Assembly (NCBI GenBank): GCA_013396755.1
Contig: VWZF01005762.1
Coordinates: 148,388-212,387, forward strand
Direction of reading: 5' to 3'
DNA: 64,000 nucleotides
Source: Sclerurus mexicanus
Lineage: Eukaryota; Chordata; Aves; Passeriformes; Furnariidae
The first letter of the stretch is position 1. Each line of letters starts with the position of its first letter. Under the pieces are notes generated by a model that was given only the letters and a program-made list of their open reading frames with translations, was not told where the DNA came from and did no database searches. Below, one piece after another: positions 39,396 through 51,406 of the stretch. A program made the position numbers and the translations under genes.

Positions 39396-42300
39396 AGGCT
39401 ATTCCCATTTTAGTCATTCTCACTTATGAATTCTAGAGTAAGGCAGTCCAAAAGTGTCTTGCAGGCTGGTTTTAGAAGCGCATGCCAATGTACTAGCTAA
39501 ACAATCATGTCAGTATTCATCTGTAACACACACAGGACTACTGCCCAATATTCACAAGCACGAATGCAAATCCTTTTGCCAACCTTCCTCAGCCTATCCA
39601 GAGCTCTTGAAATGGTTCTTCCAATTCAAAAGTGTTAACCAAAGTATCTAGCTATAGAGAAAAAAATTCTTTATCCTATCTTGAAGCAGGCAAGAAGAAA
39701 ATAGATTTTCAAGTGTACTCTATGGTCAAAGGAAAATAAACTGTATATATCACGATTATAAAATATTTGAATTATTTGCTTGTATTTTCCTTTCAAATAT
39801 CTCAAAGAATTGCAAGGAGATGGAGAAGAACTGTCATCACCCTTTTTCACAGAGGGAAACCAAGAGAGGAAACTAAAATGTGGCAGTTTTATTTCTTATA
39901 AGAAAGGCTGTTACTGAAAAGGGAAAGAAAATATTTCAGGAATTTGCACTTCTACATGCTGGTTTTCAAATCATCATTTAAAATTGCATATTTGAACTGA
40001 TTGCTTTCATATTAATTCAGGATGTTGACATTTTTAAATAGCTGCACACAAATGTCTAACGAAAGACAGACTTACGATCTCTGGAAAATATTGCTGATAT
40101 CTAACTTTGCAGAGCTATGGCAGAAGTAAGAACAGTTACCTTCATTTATAGTATAAATTCCTATAATAAATTAACACTACAAAATTAAGCCATCAGTTTC
40201 ATACACAGCCATATACAAGGGTCCAGGCACAATGATCACTGAACCCCTAGCAGTCTTCAGCTATGAGCTTAGCTTCAGGTTTGGCTTTCTTTCAATAACA
40301 CAAATACATTTAACATTAAAATACCTAAAAACTTACAGGCATAATAATAATAATAAAAGTATTATTAGAAACAGCAATTTTCATAGTATGGTTCACTCCT
40401 ATGCAGCAGCTAAATTCTAAAAGCTGACTATGCTTGTAACCGCTATTCAGTTTTATAATGACTTTGTGACAAAAAAGCTTGACAATTCAAAGTGATGTTT
40501 TTCTCTCCCTTCTGTTCTCCAAGCTAACTACTCCAACAGGAAGTAACAATCCTAAAAGACTGATCCCATTTAAGGGGCAGAGATGCCCAACATAGATACA
40601 AAGGAAATAGAGAAAACTCTCAAAGATGCAGTTAAAAAAAGCATAGATTACCCTGAAGCTCTTGAAGATACCCTAATCCTAGTAGTAATGTAAGAAATGG
40701 ACATCACTGAAACAAATGAAAAAAAAATAATCAGGAAAGAAGATCTAGCCACAGGGCTTTGTCCTCCTGCAGATGAAAAACAGTGTGCTATAGTCCCTAT
40801 AGAAGGGCAGTAATTGGTGTGTTGGGAACATCCAACACCCTTCCATTCTATAGCCCAGAGGACTGTGCATGTTACACAATCTCACCCTTCCCAACAGCAT
40901 TAGCCTGGATTCTTTCCAGAGTACCGCCTCTGCCACTTTCAGCACACACTCAGGCTTGAGACTCTCATAGCACAATGTTTTCTATGTAGCCCTCAGTGAC
41001 CTAGGCACAAACCTTCCCCTATTTCACCACATGTTGCTAGTGAAGATAAGATCACTGAAAATGCAGAGTAACTGTTTGCACTGTGACAAGGCTAAACTAG
41101 GTGGTGCCATTCCGTGAGGTTACATCTGACTAAGCGCAGAGTTAGGGCTGTGGTCACATCGTCAGGCAAGATGGAAACAACCAGAGCACTGCACAGCTTT
41201 CTTTTCTCAAGCTCACCACACATCTTTTCATTAATAAATAACAATTCCTGTCACAATTTGGCCTTAACAGGCTTTGCCAGTTTGAACTTAAAATGAAATT
41301 GTACTAATTTGAAATAAGGTCTTGCTGCCATACAAACATAAACATTTCATTATTAATGCATTTTTCAAGACTATATGGATCTCCTCTTGCAATTGCTGAA
41401 GTTATGATTTGTGGATTGTTGTTTTGTGGGTTTTTTTTAATAACAAGCTTTGTTCATTTATTTCCTGTCAGGTACACTTGACAGTTCAAGAAAAAAACAT
41501 TATACTTGCCCTCCCAGTACTAACATCCCAATACTGATTCTGTCACCACAGAAAGTGAGCAAAGAAAGCTACTGGCCTGTGATTTGGAAAGTCCCTTGCT
41601 TGCTATAAGCTGTGCAGCTGTAAGCACAGCTCTCCTGCAGGCTCTGTTCCTCATTTCTGAAGCAGAGATAATGGCTACTCCTTGCTTGCTTCACAATAAT
41701 GTTGAGAAGTAAAACATAATAAACTTCTGGGAACACTGTGTAAAGTAGCAAAGGTAAAAAGTCAGGGCATATTTATTTTCTTTGCAGAGCACCGCTCTCA
41801 GAGCAGTAAGGCAAACACATCCTTGCTGTAACAACAGGTAGGGTTGGTTGCAAGTGAGATGCATTCAGCCTATTGCTTCTAACTAGTATTGTTTCTGTTG
41901 CTAGCTTTTCAGGACACTGTGATCAAATAATTATTCTTTCCTTCACTGTCAACTATTTTTCTTTTATTAGTAATACCAACCTTTGTTTATTCTTCTTCCT
42001 CCCATGGGAAATTTCAACATACCTCCAGAAGGGATGTTGTATGACTCTCGTTTATAATGAGATTCCTTCCTTTCTTCCCAGGCTAAGCTTCTCTTTCCAT
42101 TTTCCATTTCTTTCACCTCTATATTTGTAGAGAGGGAAAGCAAGTGAAATCTCTGCTGTGTTCACATTCATGTGATCTGAACAAGATGAACAGATCAGCA
42201 GTTCTCACACATTTGCCTAGGAGACGGACAGCTGATGAGAATTCATCTCAAACAGCATTCCATTTAAACTATTTAACATTCATTCTGGCAACATTAGCAA

Positions 42301-43707
42301 CAGACCATATAGAAAAGTAGTGTATATATAAATATAGAGTACATACAGGTTTTTGTGGGTTTTTTCTTTCCTTAATGCAGTGAATGTTTTCTTGGATTTT
42401 GCATCCTTCATTTCTTGGCTCTTTTGCTCTTAATTTCCTACTTGTTTTCCCACCACGCTCTTTCCTTTTTTACTAAAGCATGCATTTTACTATCTGTCCC
42501 CAATATTGTTCACTCCCAGCCTGTTTCTTGGTTTAGTTACTCTTCAACCCCCTCACAAACACCTGATCATCCTCTTTCAGATACATAGTTTACTTTGCCT
42601 TCATATCATGAACCGCTACCCTTTGTCCTAGAAAATCCTTTTCTTTCACTAGGTCATCATGTACTTCTGTCATTCTCATTTGTAGCCCCCAGCTCCACTA
42701 CTGGCAGCTCCTGCCGATGACAGATGTCTCACAATCAGCTGTAAGCCAGCTCTTGGCTCCAAGCCTGAGGGAAGCTCCAGACTTTTTTTTCCACACTTGC
42801 TCTTTGCAGTAGCACTTCTATACAGATGCAGCAAAGTCACCTTTTCCTGAAGTACAGCTTCCTAGAGAATTCCAGGTCTCTCTGCACCACCAAGACTGAA
42901 TACATGTAGAAACAGCCTGAGAAAAATTGCAGACAGTGCTATCCAGCAGCACGAGTAAGCATGGATGGCATTTTGCCTTGGAAGTCCTGTTTTGAGCAGT
43001 CAGAGCATGTCAGTGCATTATTCCATTGCCTAATATACAGAGCAGATGAACCTTCATCATACCAACCTAAGCTACATACATCCTCCCCCACAATTTAGTG
43101 GAATACTTTCATCTCTTCCCATGCCTCCTGTGCCATTCAATCTCAGTATTATCTTCCCCTACTCATTTCTTCTACTTACCTTTGGCAAGATATAAAAAAT
43201 ACATAATTGTCCAAGATGGAGCTAAATGAAGAAAGGCTAGGTTGTGCTAAATCCTCAAGCAACTAGCAGGAAAGTCTACAAATTCACATTAGCTAGATAT
43301 TCCAATGCTATACATATTTAGATTGGCCTGGTGCCTATCTATCAGATGCTGGCAGCCAAATACCAGTCTTGCAACCTGTAAAAAAATGTCTTAAGGGGCT
43401 ATGTCTGTATAGATCCAATATACAAAGTAATTGTTTCCACTTTTGGCCTGCAATGTCTTCTGTATCTATGTGCTTCTGAGCAAAGAAACCAACACCAAAG
43501 GACTTGCTAACTCAGCTCTGCGTGATGCTACTGCATTGGCAAGAACCACTTTGCAATAGAAAGTCTGTGGATGAAGACAGCGGCTGCTGAGAACTGGATG
43601 ACCACAAAACCTGCTTTTGGCAAGAGCTTTACTTTCCACTAGCTCTGGCTTAGTCCTGCAGACTGAAGCACCAATAGCAGACAGAGTCCTACACCACATC
43701 ATCCAAT
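39396..43707. other. Intergenic DNA, no gene seen
   Basis: AT-rich sequence including a short ATA/AAT run near 40,341-40,355. No supportable gene. Confidence 0.5.
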
Positions 43708-43888
43708 TTCACGGAAACACAGAACAGTTCAGGCTGAAAGAGACCTCTGGAGGTCATCTTGTCCAACCTGCTCTGCTCAAACAGCCACATAGAGCTGGTT
43801 GCCCAGAATATCTCCAAGTAGAAGACTCTCAAACCTCTCTGGACAACCTGTGCCAGTGCTGGGTCACCCTCATAGTTAAAAAAAAAAA
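43708..43888 (-). mobile_element. CR1 LINE 3'-region fragment
   Basis: The sequence GGCTGAAAGAGACCTCTGGAGGTCATCTTGTCCAACC, seen in parts, and the later CTGTGCCAGTGCTGGGTCACCCTCA are diagnostic of the reverse complement of the avian CR1 3' region. It is about 170 bp, truncated at both ends and followed by an A run. It is a dead copy, and the limits are approximate. Confidence 0.92.
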
Positions 43889-46800
43889 CACAAAAAACTG
43901 TTTATTTTCAAACAGAACCTACCATATTTCAGTTTTTATTTCATATCTAATCTTATCCAAAAATAATCCAGTATACCCATGTTGAGACCATTCCATATGC
44001 AACCAAATGGATGTTTGAGAGATTTGCTTCAACAGGAATCCTAGCTGAAATTATTGTAGATTTATACAGTTTCATCTATACAACCATGTTCTGTCGCTCT
44101 TATTCACAATCAGCAGTGCTTGACTTCAAAAAGTAGTGTTGAACACCGTATTTCTTCAAATGTTTTAGCATAGTATGGGCAGTTTTTTCTTCTTCCCTTA
44201 GCTGCTTCCAAAAACAGGACACAATGCAAAATACAGAGAACTGGTCAAGCACAAATATACCACCACACTATGCATTGCAATGATTTAAACAACAGAAGCA
44301 TATGTTTCATCCATTCAAAAGTTGGTAATAATACAAATAAGAGATAAAGAAGAAAGACTGGTGTATTGCCTTCCACATTTACTTTGTTTCGCCCATTACA
44401 GAGATTATATCCCAAGAACTTGCAAAGCCACAATTAGCATCTGTGATAATAACCTGAAAAGAACTTCACCAAACTTGTATGCCAATACAAAACACTATCA
44501 ATGACCAGTAACCACAATCACATTGATGTTGGGTATATCTCTGGATTACTACATCTAGGCATTGGATACTCCACACACTTAGAAGCTGATTCTGCTCTAA
44601 CACAGTGTTGTCTTAGACCCAAATGTACCAAGCCCATTTTGAAATCAATGCACAGCTGAGCCAATGGCAGATTAGACCAAGCACAGACTCTAAAGAATGT
44701 GTAGCTGTGTACAGCATGACATGACACTACGAAAGCAGTGTGTTAGATGCTACACATGCTGAGGGTGCCCAGTTGTTCAGAGGTTTGTGATTCATCAAGT
44801 CAGCCCTATTCCAGAGCTGCTGAAGTCACAGTTATGGTTACAGCTCTGTGGCAGATCATCAGCTGGGACAAGTCAGCCACATCACTCATGAAAATACAAT
44901 TCTGTTTGACCTCCAGAATTGCTATCATTGCAGTTTAAAAATTATGAAATCACCTGCAGACAAGTACTACTGATATATTTAGGAATAAAAGACATAAAGA
45001 ACAATAACAGAGGCAAACAATACATGCCAAACATTTTTGGTCTTCCAAAAAGAGTGAAGAGATGCCAATGAACACTTTAATGAAAATCCCCAGAATAATG
45101 AACGTCTGTTTTCTTTCTAGCATTTTATTTCTCTTCAGATTAGTAGGAAAGATCTACAAGTACAAGCTCTCAGCTTTTGCCATTTTAGTGAAATTTTCTC
45201 ATAAACTTAAAAAAGAGCTTCTGTTAAAATGAAACTGTACAATAAAATTGCATCATGCCCCAAAGCTTTATTCCTTCAACCTTTAACCTAACAAGTCAGG
45301 GAAATTAATTAATCAGCTTGCAGAATGAAGCACTACTTTTGTGAATGCAAAAGGCAGAATTTGGCGCTCAGAAGACTTCCTGTTAAACTGGCTCGCTCAC
45401 GTAGACAGAATATTTGTCTTATACTTTTTAACAAAACATAACTGCTATTTTCTGCTCATTAATATGTAAAAGTTTTAATTTTAAAGTTCACCAATTTGCA
45501 TGGTGGTAAGAAAAAAAGGTTTCATCTGACCTTTTTTTGATAAAATTTTAACAAAATAGCTGTTAACGTTCAAAAATGCTTCAGGGTCAATTCCCATTAA
45601 TTGTGGCAGCATTTATTTAAGTGTAAGTAGGATGGTTTTCCCATACCTGTAACCCTATTTTTATCATAAACAAGTTGCTCCTTGACTACTTTAATAAAAA
45701 AGTCATCACTCCCTGTCATTTTCATACAGAAAAAGTGGTACTGCTAGAGATATTAATATGTCTAAAGAAATAGGGGGGGGGAAAAACCAGGAAAAATTCT
45801 GCTTACAAATAAAATATGCAAAATGTTCTGGATATAAAACGTCCATGGCTAGTATTTAAATCAAATTAGGTTCTTTTCAAAATTAAACAAGACTTAGGAA
45901 CTCATAAAATACACGTACTAACTAGGAGACACTAAGCCAAGAGGAAATTCTGTACAGGGAGGCGTGGCTGTCGCCTTGTTTAAGCCAGTGTCTGAGTCAG
46001 CACCACAAAGGTGGCATCTTCATGTATTCAGCAGCCAAAAACTGGGAGTCCTCTCCTGAGGGCAGTCCCTATAGCAGCCTTTGAAGAACAGAATAGGACT
46101 CACTCCTTTTGAAATGCAGCTGCTGTAGGAGGGGTATGTTATGCAACACCCAAACACCTACAGCACCTGCCAAGTTTTGTGCTCTAGCTCTCAAGATCAG
46201 TCCTGTCTCTTTTCTCATGTTTATGTAAAAAAATCAGAACTAGTCTTTTGAATAGACTTAAATCCAGAGCAACTTGTTTCCTGCTTCCAGAGTACCCCAG
46301 ACATTAAGTTACCACCATGTCACCTCCTGCCTCTGCACATTTATTTTCTATTTTGTGGAATCTGTGAGGACACAGAGCAGGACTTTACCCCTAGCTTTCT
46401 TCTCACCTTTCTCTTGCCTAGACACTGCCCTGGTGATTAACATATGGTCATGGGAAGGAAGAGACATTGGTACGAATTAGGACACACCTGAATCCCATTT
46501 TCCTGCTTGTTCAACGAGTCTAACCACTTTGCTAACCACTGAATCATGAGCAACCTGGTTTTGACTAACAATGTTCAATGCTATTCTGGTTTGTTTTGTT
46601 CACATTTTTTGGTTGGGTGGTTGTTGGTTTTTTTTAAGGACCTATCCAAGTATTCACATTGTATCAGTCCCTCATGAAGCTTAGATGACACGCCAACTCA
46701 TTTCTCATTGGCCTAAGTCCCTAGTTACACACACCAACATTACAAATGCTATGAAGTTCTTCAGATAAATGAGAATATGCCTACAGAGCTGAAGTAGCTC

Positions 46801-47957
46801 CATGATTATGCAGCTGCTGAGGTAGGTTGGTTGGAGTTTCAGTGCTGTCAGTTTTTGACAAAACAAGAAGTAGTCCATATATAAATACTTACATGTGATT
46901 TTAAATCTGCATATTTCATACAGCAGCAACGATTTTGAAAAAAATACTCACTGTGCGATAAAAGCACATCACTATGAATCATTACAGTTTGCACATAAGT
47001 GTCTCAAGTTGTGATCAAAACTTTTATTCACCACTTCTAATAGCATTCGAGAGCTTTTGTTTAGGACCTAAAAAGACTAGGCAATGTGAACAAAGCAAGC
47101 AAATGAACATTCCTTTTCCTTCTTTCATGTGTAAAGAAGAAAGTAGCCTAAACATTAAAAAAGTGGTCAGTGGGCTTACATAAAAAAAAAAAATCATAAA
47201 GTACCTTCTGACATTGATAATTAAAATAATATTTAAACTATCACACTGATCATGACTTGGCAATTTTATTTATTTTCCAAAATTAAGTCCACATGGGAAA
47301 GAAAGCAGGTATTGTTTTAAATTAATTTGATTATCATATATCCACACAGTGGTCCTGATTACTCAAGCTGTGTCTTTTTGCATATCCAAATTACAACACA
47401 CTTTCAACAGCATTCTGTACAGTTCATTTTCCAAGGACGTGATTAACAACTGAACATATGGAAAAGAGGAGAATAGTTATTTTACATAATAACTATACTT
47501 ATGTATACAATCTGTTCAACCTTTCTGTACAGGTACAATGTAAAAAGCCTTTCAATTTATTTCATTTTCCATTTTACAGGGTTTCCTCGCCACTCTTTCA
47601 GTTAAACTTTTTCCCCCTTTCAACAGTCCTTTGCAGCAGCAGTTTTAATGACTTATTCTCTCAAGTCTTAGAAAAGATATTTCCCTTTCTGCTAACCATT
47701 CCATGCTCCTACCATGTCTTCTCCTCACAACTGTTCTGTCAGTCTCCCAGATGCTTCACCTCCCTGTGTATGCAGTTTAGCAGCTCAGAACTCCATAGCG
47801 TTGCTCAAAGAGAAACAAACCACCTGACAGAAAATGCCTAACAAGCAACTTTGGCATTAGGTATAAAAAAAAATAAAAAGTGACTAAGTGATACAAATTC
47901 TACACCAGTACAGCTTCTGTGACCTACATGACATGAATCCCAGCACTGAATCATATT

Positions 47958-48010
47958 AAAAAAAAACAAAGCAAAAAAAAAAAAAACACCAAAAAACTCA
48001 AACACACAAA
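47958..48010. repeat. A/C-rich low-complexity tract
   Basis: A runs separated by CAAAG, CACC and CACA. No fixed period. Confidence 0.75.
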
Positions 48011-48559
48011 GAAAACCCAACTATATTCATAGTTTCTGACCTTGTAATAAACTCTGGCTGAAACAGCTGCTTTAAACCACACTTTTTCCTTTACAAGAAC
48101 CTACCTCTTCTGTGCTACTTCTGCCTTCACTACTGTGAGACAGACTACACTAGACCACCGCAGATTATATACCAAACACCTTATCCTATTATGCTCTTGA
48201 TTTTTTCCCCTGCTTACCCTCCAGAGTTCTTTCATTTTAGACCTATTATGAAGATCTTACATACAGCTGTGCCACATTAGCACAACCCAAAATAATCCAC
48301 CCTTAATCTCCCAAGATTCCTATTGACCCAGCTAATGACAGAAGTGGTGGGGTAAGCAGGAGCAGGTATGACCTGAAGACTATAAAAACACAGTATCTCC
48401 ATGGAGCTACCCCCAAATGCCTACGGGTTGAGAGATTTCATGGGATGACAGTAGCCAAGGTAAAGAAGGGTGAGGTGCTATAATTATGCCACCATATATT
48501 TGGCTGTCAAATGAGGTATTTTCCAACTCTAAGGCAAGTGTTTTAAGAAGCAAATTATG

Positions 48560-48589
48560 CATTTTAATATACTGAGATATATTAAAATG
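48560..48589. repeat. Perfect 12-bp inverted repeat with 6-base loop
   Basis: The arms CATTTTAATATA and TATATTAAAATG are exact complements around CTGAGA. There is no U tract or gene context for a function. It is too short and AT-rich to call a microRNA precursor. Confidence 0.6.
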
Positions 48590-50340
48590 GAAAAAAAATG
48601 CAAAAACACAAGAGTGCATGGAAATTCAATACAGGTAGCAAAATGTGAATAAAACACATACTTATATGGCATTAAAACCTCAAAAATTCTAATATTATTT
48701 AATCCAGAAAAAAATTGCATGAGTTTAAATATTGAAAACTTTGAAAGGAAACTGATAAAGGAAATTACCATCTTCTTTTTTAATTATCTGAAAACAAGAA
48801 ATTTAGTATTTACTAAAAACTACCTTTCAGTACTGTAATTCCATATCAATTCTAATTATGCCTGGGGAAAAAAAAAGACCTTAAATATTAATATTTTACT
48901 ACTATTAAGCTGGGAAATATAAGATTATAGAATTAAAAAAAAACACAATCAAATAACTACCAAACTTCAAAGTAAAAAAAGAAATCATAGTTGGGAATGC
49001 TCTTCTACTAATTTTTCAGCTCTCAGGAATGCATTTTTAAGAGGAAAGGGAGTGCCAGAAGTATCAAAATGTAGTCCTCATAAATAACAAAGTGAGTGGA
49101 CTAATAACTTAACCTAGTAGAGGTATTAAAAATCTTGTGCTTTTATTAATTCGGGAAATTAAAAAAAATGAGATGGAGCAATACAATAATGGATTGGGGA
49201 AAATTATTTCATTATATCATATTATATAATTCCTTAATTCCATACACTCTATCATAATGAATTGTTCTCATGAAATATTGCATATTGCATTTTATATCTC
49301 TGATGAGTCAATATAACTAAATAGGAATAAAATTCTGCAGATGAAATTGGTATTTCTTCAGGCAATCAACGTGCTACATACAGGTCTTGTTACAGTGATT
49401 CACCAAGGAGAAAACTCAGTTTATGGTAAATATTTTAAAATCTCATTTATACTTATAAATGACTGCAAAATAAGTAGTTCTCCCTCTCCCTCTGCTATAT
49501 TCCAGGTCAGGTTTGGTACATTCAATCTGTAACATAGTAATAAAAAAATTATGATACATTTTTTAAGCAGAACCTGTTGCGCCATATGAATTTAAAAGCT
49601 CCAGTAAACAATTGTAGGCAAGTTGCTACAGGAATTATGCCAACTAGAGCTCACTTACCCGGTCAGGGTCTAAAAGGTCTGATTACCAACTTCCTCAGTT
49701 ACCTGTTGTATGAGCTTCCCAGGGCAAGGGACAAACAAGTGTGGCCAGAGTCTGTGACTCTGGAATTCCTGCCATGCCGGTTTCACCCTGTCCATTACAC
49801 TGCTGTTACTTGCAAAGCGATCTATCAGAAAGATGCTTCCATTTTATTTATTTTTGGTACTCATTAGACTAATTCTGAATTTCAAAATAAGAAAAGTCTT
49901 CCAAGAAAAATAACGCAAGTTAATCAAACTAGAAGAAGCGACCTTTAAGGGAGATTAGATTTTGTCCAGTGACTAAGGAAATGTTTTGCAAACTGTACTT
50001 AAACTTAGCAAAAATGTATACCTATTGAAAAAAAAAAGGCACAAGTTCTGAAAGATATTGAGGAGCTACAATTTCTGCTCAAAGTAAAAAGTGAGGTTAA
50101 CTATCTACAGATTGCACCAGTTTACTGAAATCAAGAATAACACCAGTCCCAAGAATTGTTATGGCAGAAAAGGCTAAAAATTACATGGCAGAACTGGGAT
50201 GAAAACATCCTACAGACATGCCTACAGAACCACTAGTTCATACTCTCCGCCTGACCCGAAGCTGCTTCCTTGGCCTACAGACCTGTTTTTAACTATGGCC
50301 CACAAGATCTGCAGGTAAATACACGCTAAATACAGCCAAA

Positions 50341-50738
50341 ACAGACATTGCCTGGTCCATGCTGGAGATTAGCTACAAGGAAACAGGCCCCCAGGACCGG
50401 AACATCCCATCGGCCAGACCAGCTGGATCGGTGCTGAAACCAGGGCTGACATTCCCTCAGACGGAAGAACGCTGGAACCAGGACTGGTTCTCTCTTTTCC
50501 CTTCTCCCTTTAATCGCTCTCCCCTTTCACCCGATCCCTTTATCCAGAACGCACGGCCGCGTGCTTATGTAGTAGGTGTAGGGACCAACACACCAACTCC
50601 CACGCCAAGTGCGCAATTTACTAATAAAACTTTCTGATTGTCTGCCTGCGGACCCTTTTGAGTTTTTATTGCTCCTTTCGACCAGCGAGCATTTACGAAT
50701 CGTAGCTGCTTCCCTCTCTTTAACGGTGGGTCGCCACA
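50341..50738 (+). mobile_element. Probable LTR fragment upstream of ARGLU1
   Basis: The sequence changes from AT-rich desert to a C/T-rich, moderately CpG-containing block. It carries AATAAA at 50,623-50,628, followed by a C/T/G-rich stretch resembling R-U5 and a possible CA end at GTCGCCACA (about 50,738). The order resembles U3-R-U5 of a retroviral LTR in plus orientation. I could not find a matching TG start or a target-site duplication, so the left boundary is a guess and the call is tentative. It could instead be unique promoter-proximal DNA. Confidence 0.45.
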
Positions 50739-50896
50739 GTCCTTCCACAAAGGGCTCGGGAAAACTTAATTTTCGCAATCCCTCGGGGGCTTTAGCAGCT
50801 CTCCCGGCGTTGCTGCCGGATCGCTCCCCGTGCCCGCGCTCACCCCCCGTGCTGCCCTCACACCCCGCGCGGCCCCCGCGCCGGGCGCCGCCTCCC

Positions 50897-50901
50897 ATTG
50901 G
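50897..50901 (-). promoter_or_regulatory. Inverted CCAAT box (ATTGG)
   Basis: Within CCTCCCATTGGCTG, about 100 bases upstream of the likely start region. This is a normal position for an NF-Y site in a TATA-less CpG promoter. Confidence 0.6.
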
Positions 50902-50987
50902 CTGCCGAGCATTGCCGAGCGCGCTCGCGCCGCTCCGGACGCGGCGGGGAGGGGAGCGAGCGGCGCGATCGCGGAGCGGTGCATTGT

Positions 50988-50995
50988 GGGGCGGG
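50988..50995 (+). promoter_or_regulatory. GC box (GGGGCGGG)
   Basis: An Sp1-type motif directly before the likely transcript start. Confidence 0.55.
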
Positions 50996-51020
50996 AGAGG
51001 AGAGTCACTGCTGAGCCAGG

Positions 51021-51033
51021 GCCGCCATCTTGG
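51021..51033. promoter_or_regulatory. YY1-type motif (GCCGCCATCTTGG)
   Basis: This matches the reverse complement of the YY1 core AAGATGGCGGC, which is common close to transcript starts of housekeeping genes. Confidence 0.65.
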
Positions 51034-51231
51034 CTGCGTCCGGACTCGCTCCTGCTCCCGGGGCCTGGTCCTTCCACTTGCAGCGCAAAGCGGTGGGAAG
51101 GGAGAGGACGAGGGGCCCGCCCGGGGGGTGCTGGTGCGCGAAGAGCCTCCTCGCACCTCTCCCGGGCGCCGCTAGCGAAGGGGGCGGAGGTGGTCGAGCG
51201 CTCGTCGGCGCGGCCTCTACTCTCTGCCGGG

Positions 51232-51406
51232 ATGGGTCGGTCCCGCAGCCGGAGCTCGTCCCGCTCCAAGCACACCAAGAGCTCCAAGCACAACAAGAAG
51301 AACCGGAGCCGATCGCGGTCCCGCTCCCGGGAAAAGGAGCGGGCGCGGAAGCGCTCCAAGTCCCGGGAGAGCAAGCGGAACCGGCGCCGGGAGTCCCGCT
51401 CCCGAT
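51232..51406 (+). CDS. ARGLU1: ARGLU1 exon 1, first part (RS-rich domain)
   Basis: Encodes residues 1-58: RS dipeptides, a KHTKSSKHNKK basic stretch, and KRSKSRESKRNRRRESRSR. The high Arg/Ser and Lys content gives nuclear localisation and speckle association in this family. The frame is broken by a single N at 51,407, after which the sequence is not exonic. One extra residue (Asn after HNKK) and Glu/Ala changes relative to the mammalian protein, as I remember it, would be ordinary divergence or sequence error. Confidence 0.95.

Larger units (their letters stand above)
43889..50340. other. Intergenic DNA upstream of ARGLU1, no gene seen
   Basis: AT-rich DNA with A-rich tracts (47,958-48,010), a G run (45,773-45,781) and a perfect 12-bp hairpin (48,560-48,589). 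From about 49,600 onward the sequence becomes slightly more GC-rich. No coding frame could be supported. Confidence 0.5.

Noticed and set aside
50830..51231. In-frame N-terminal extension of ARGLU1 from an upstream ATG
   Set aside because: It lies upstream of the likely transcript start, and the family begins at MGRSRSRSSS, where the initiation context is good.
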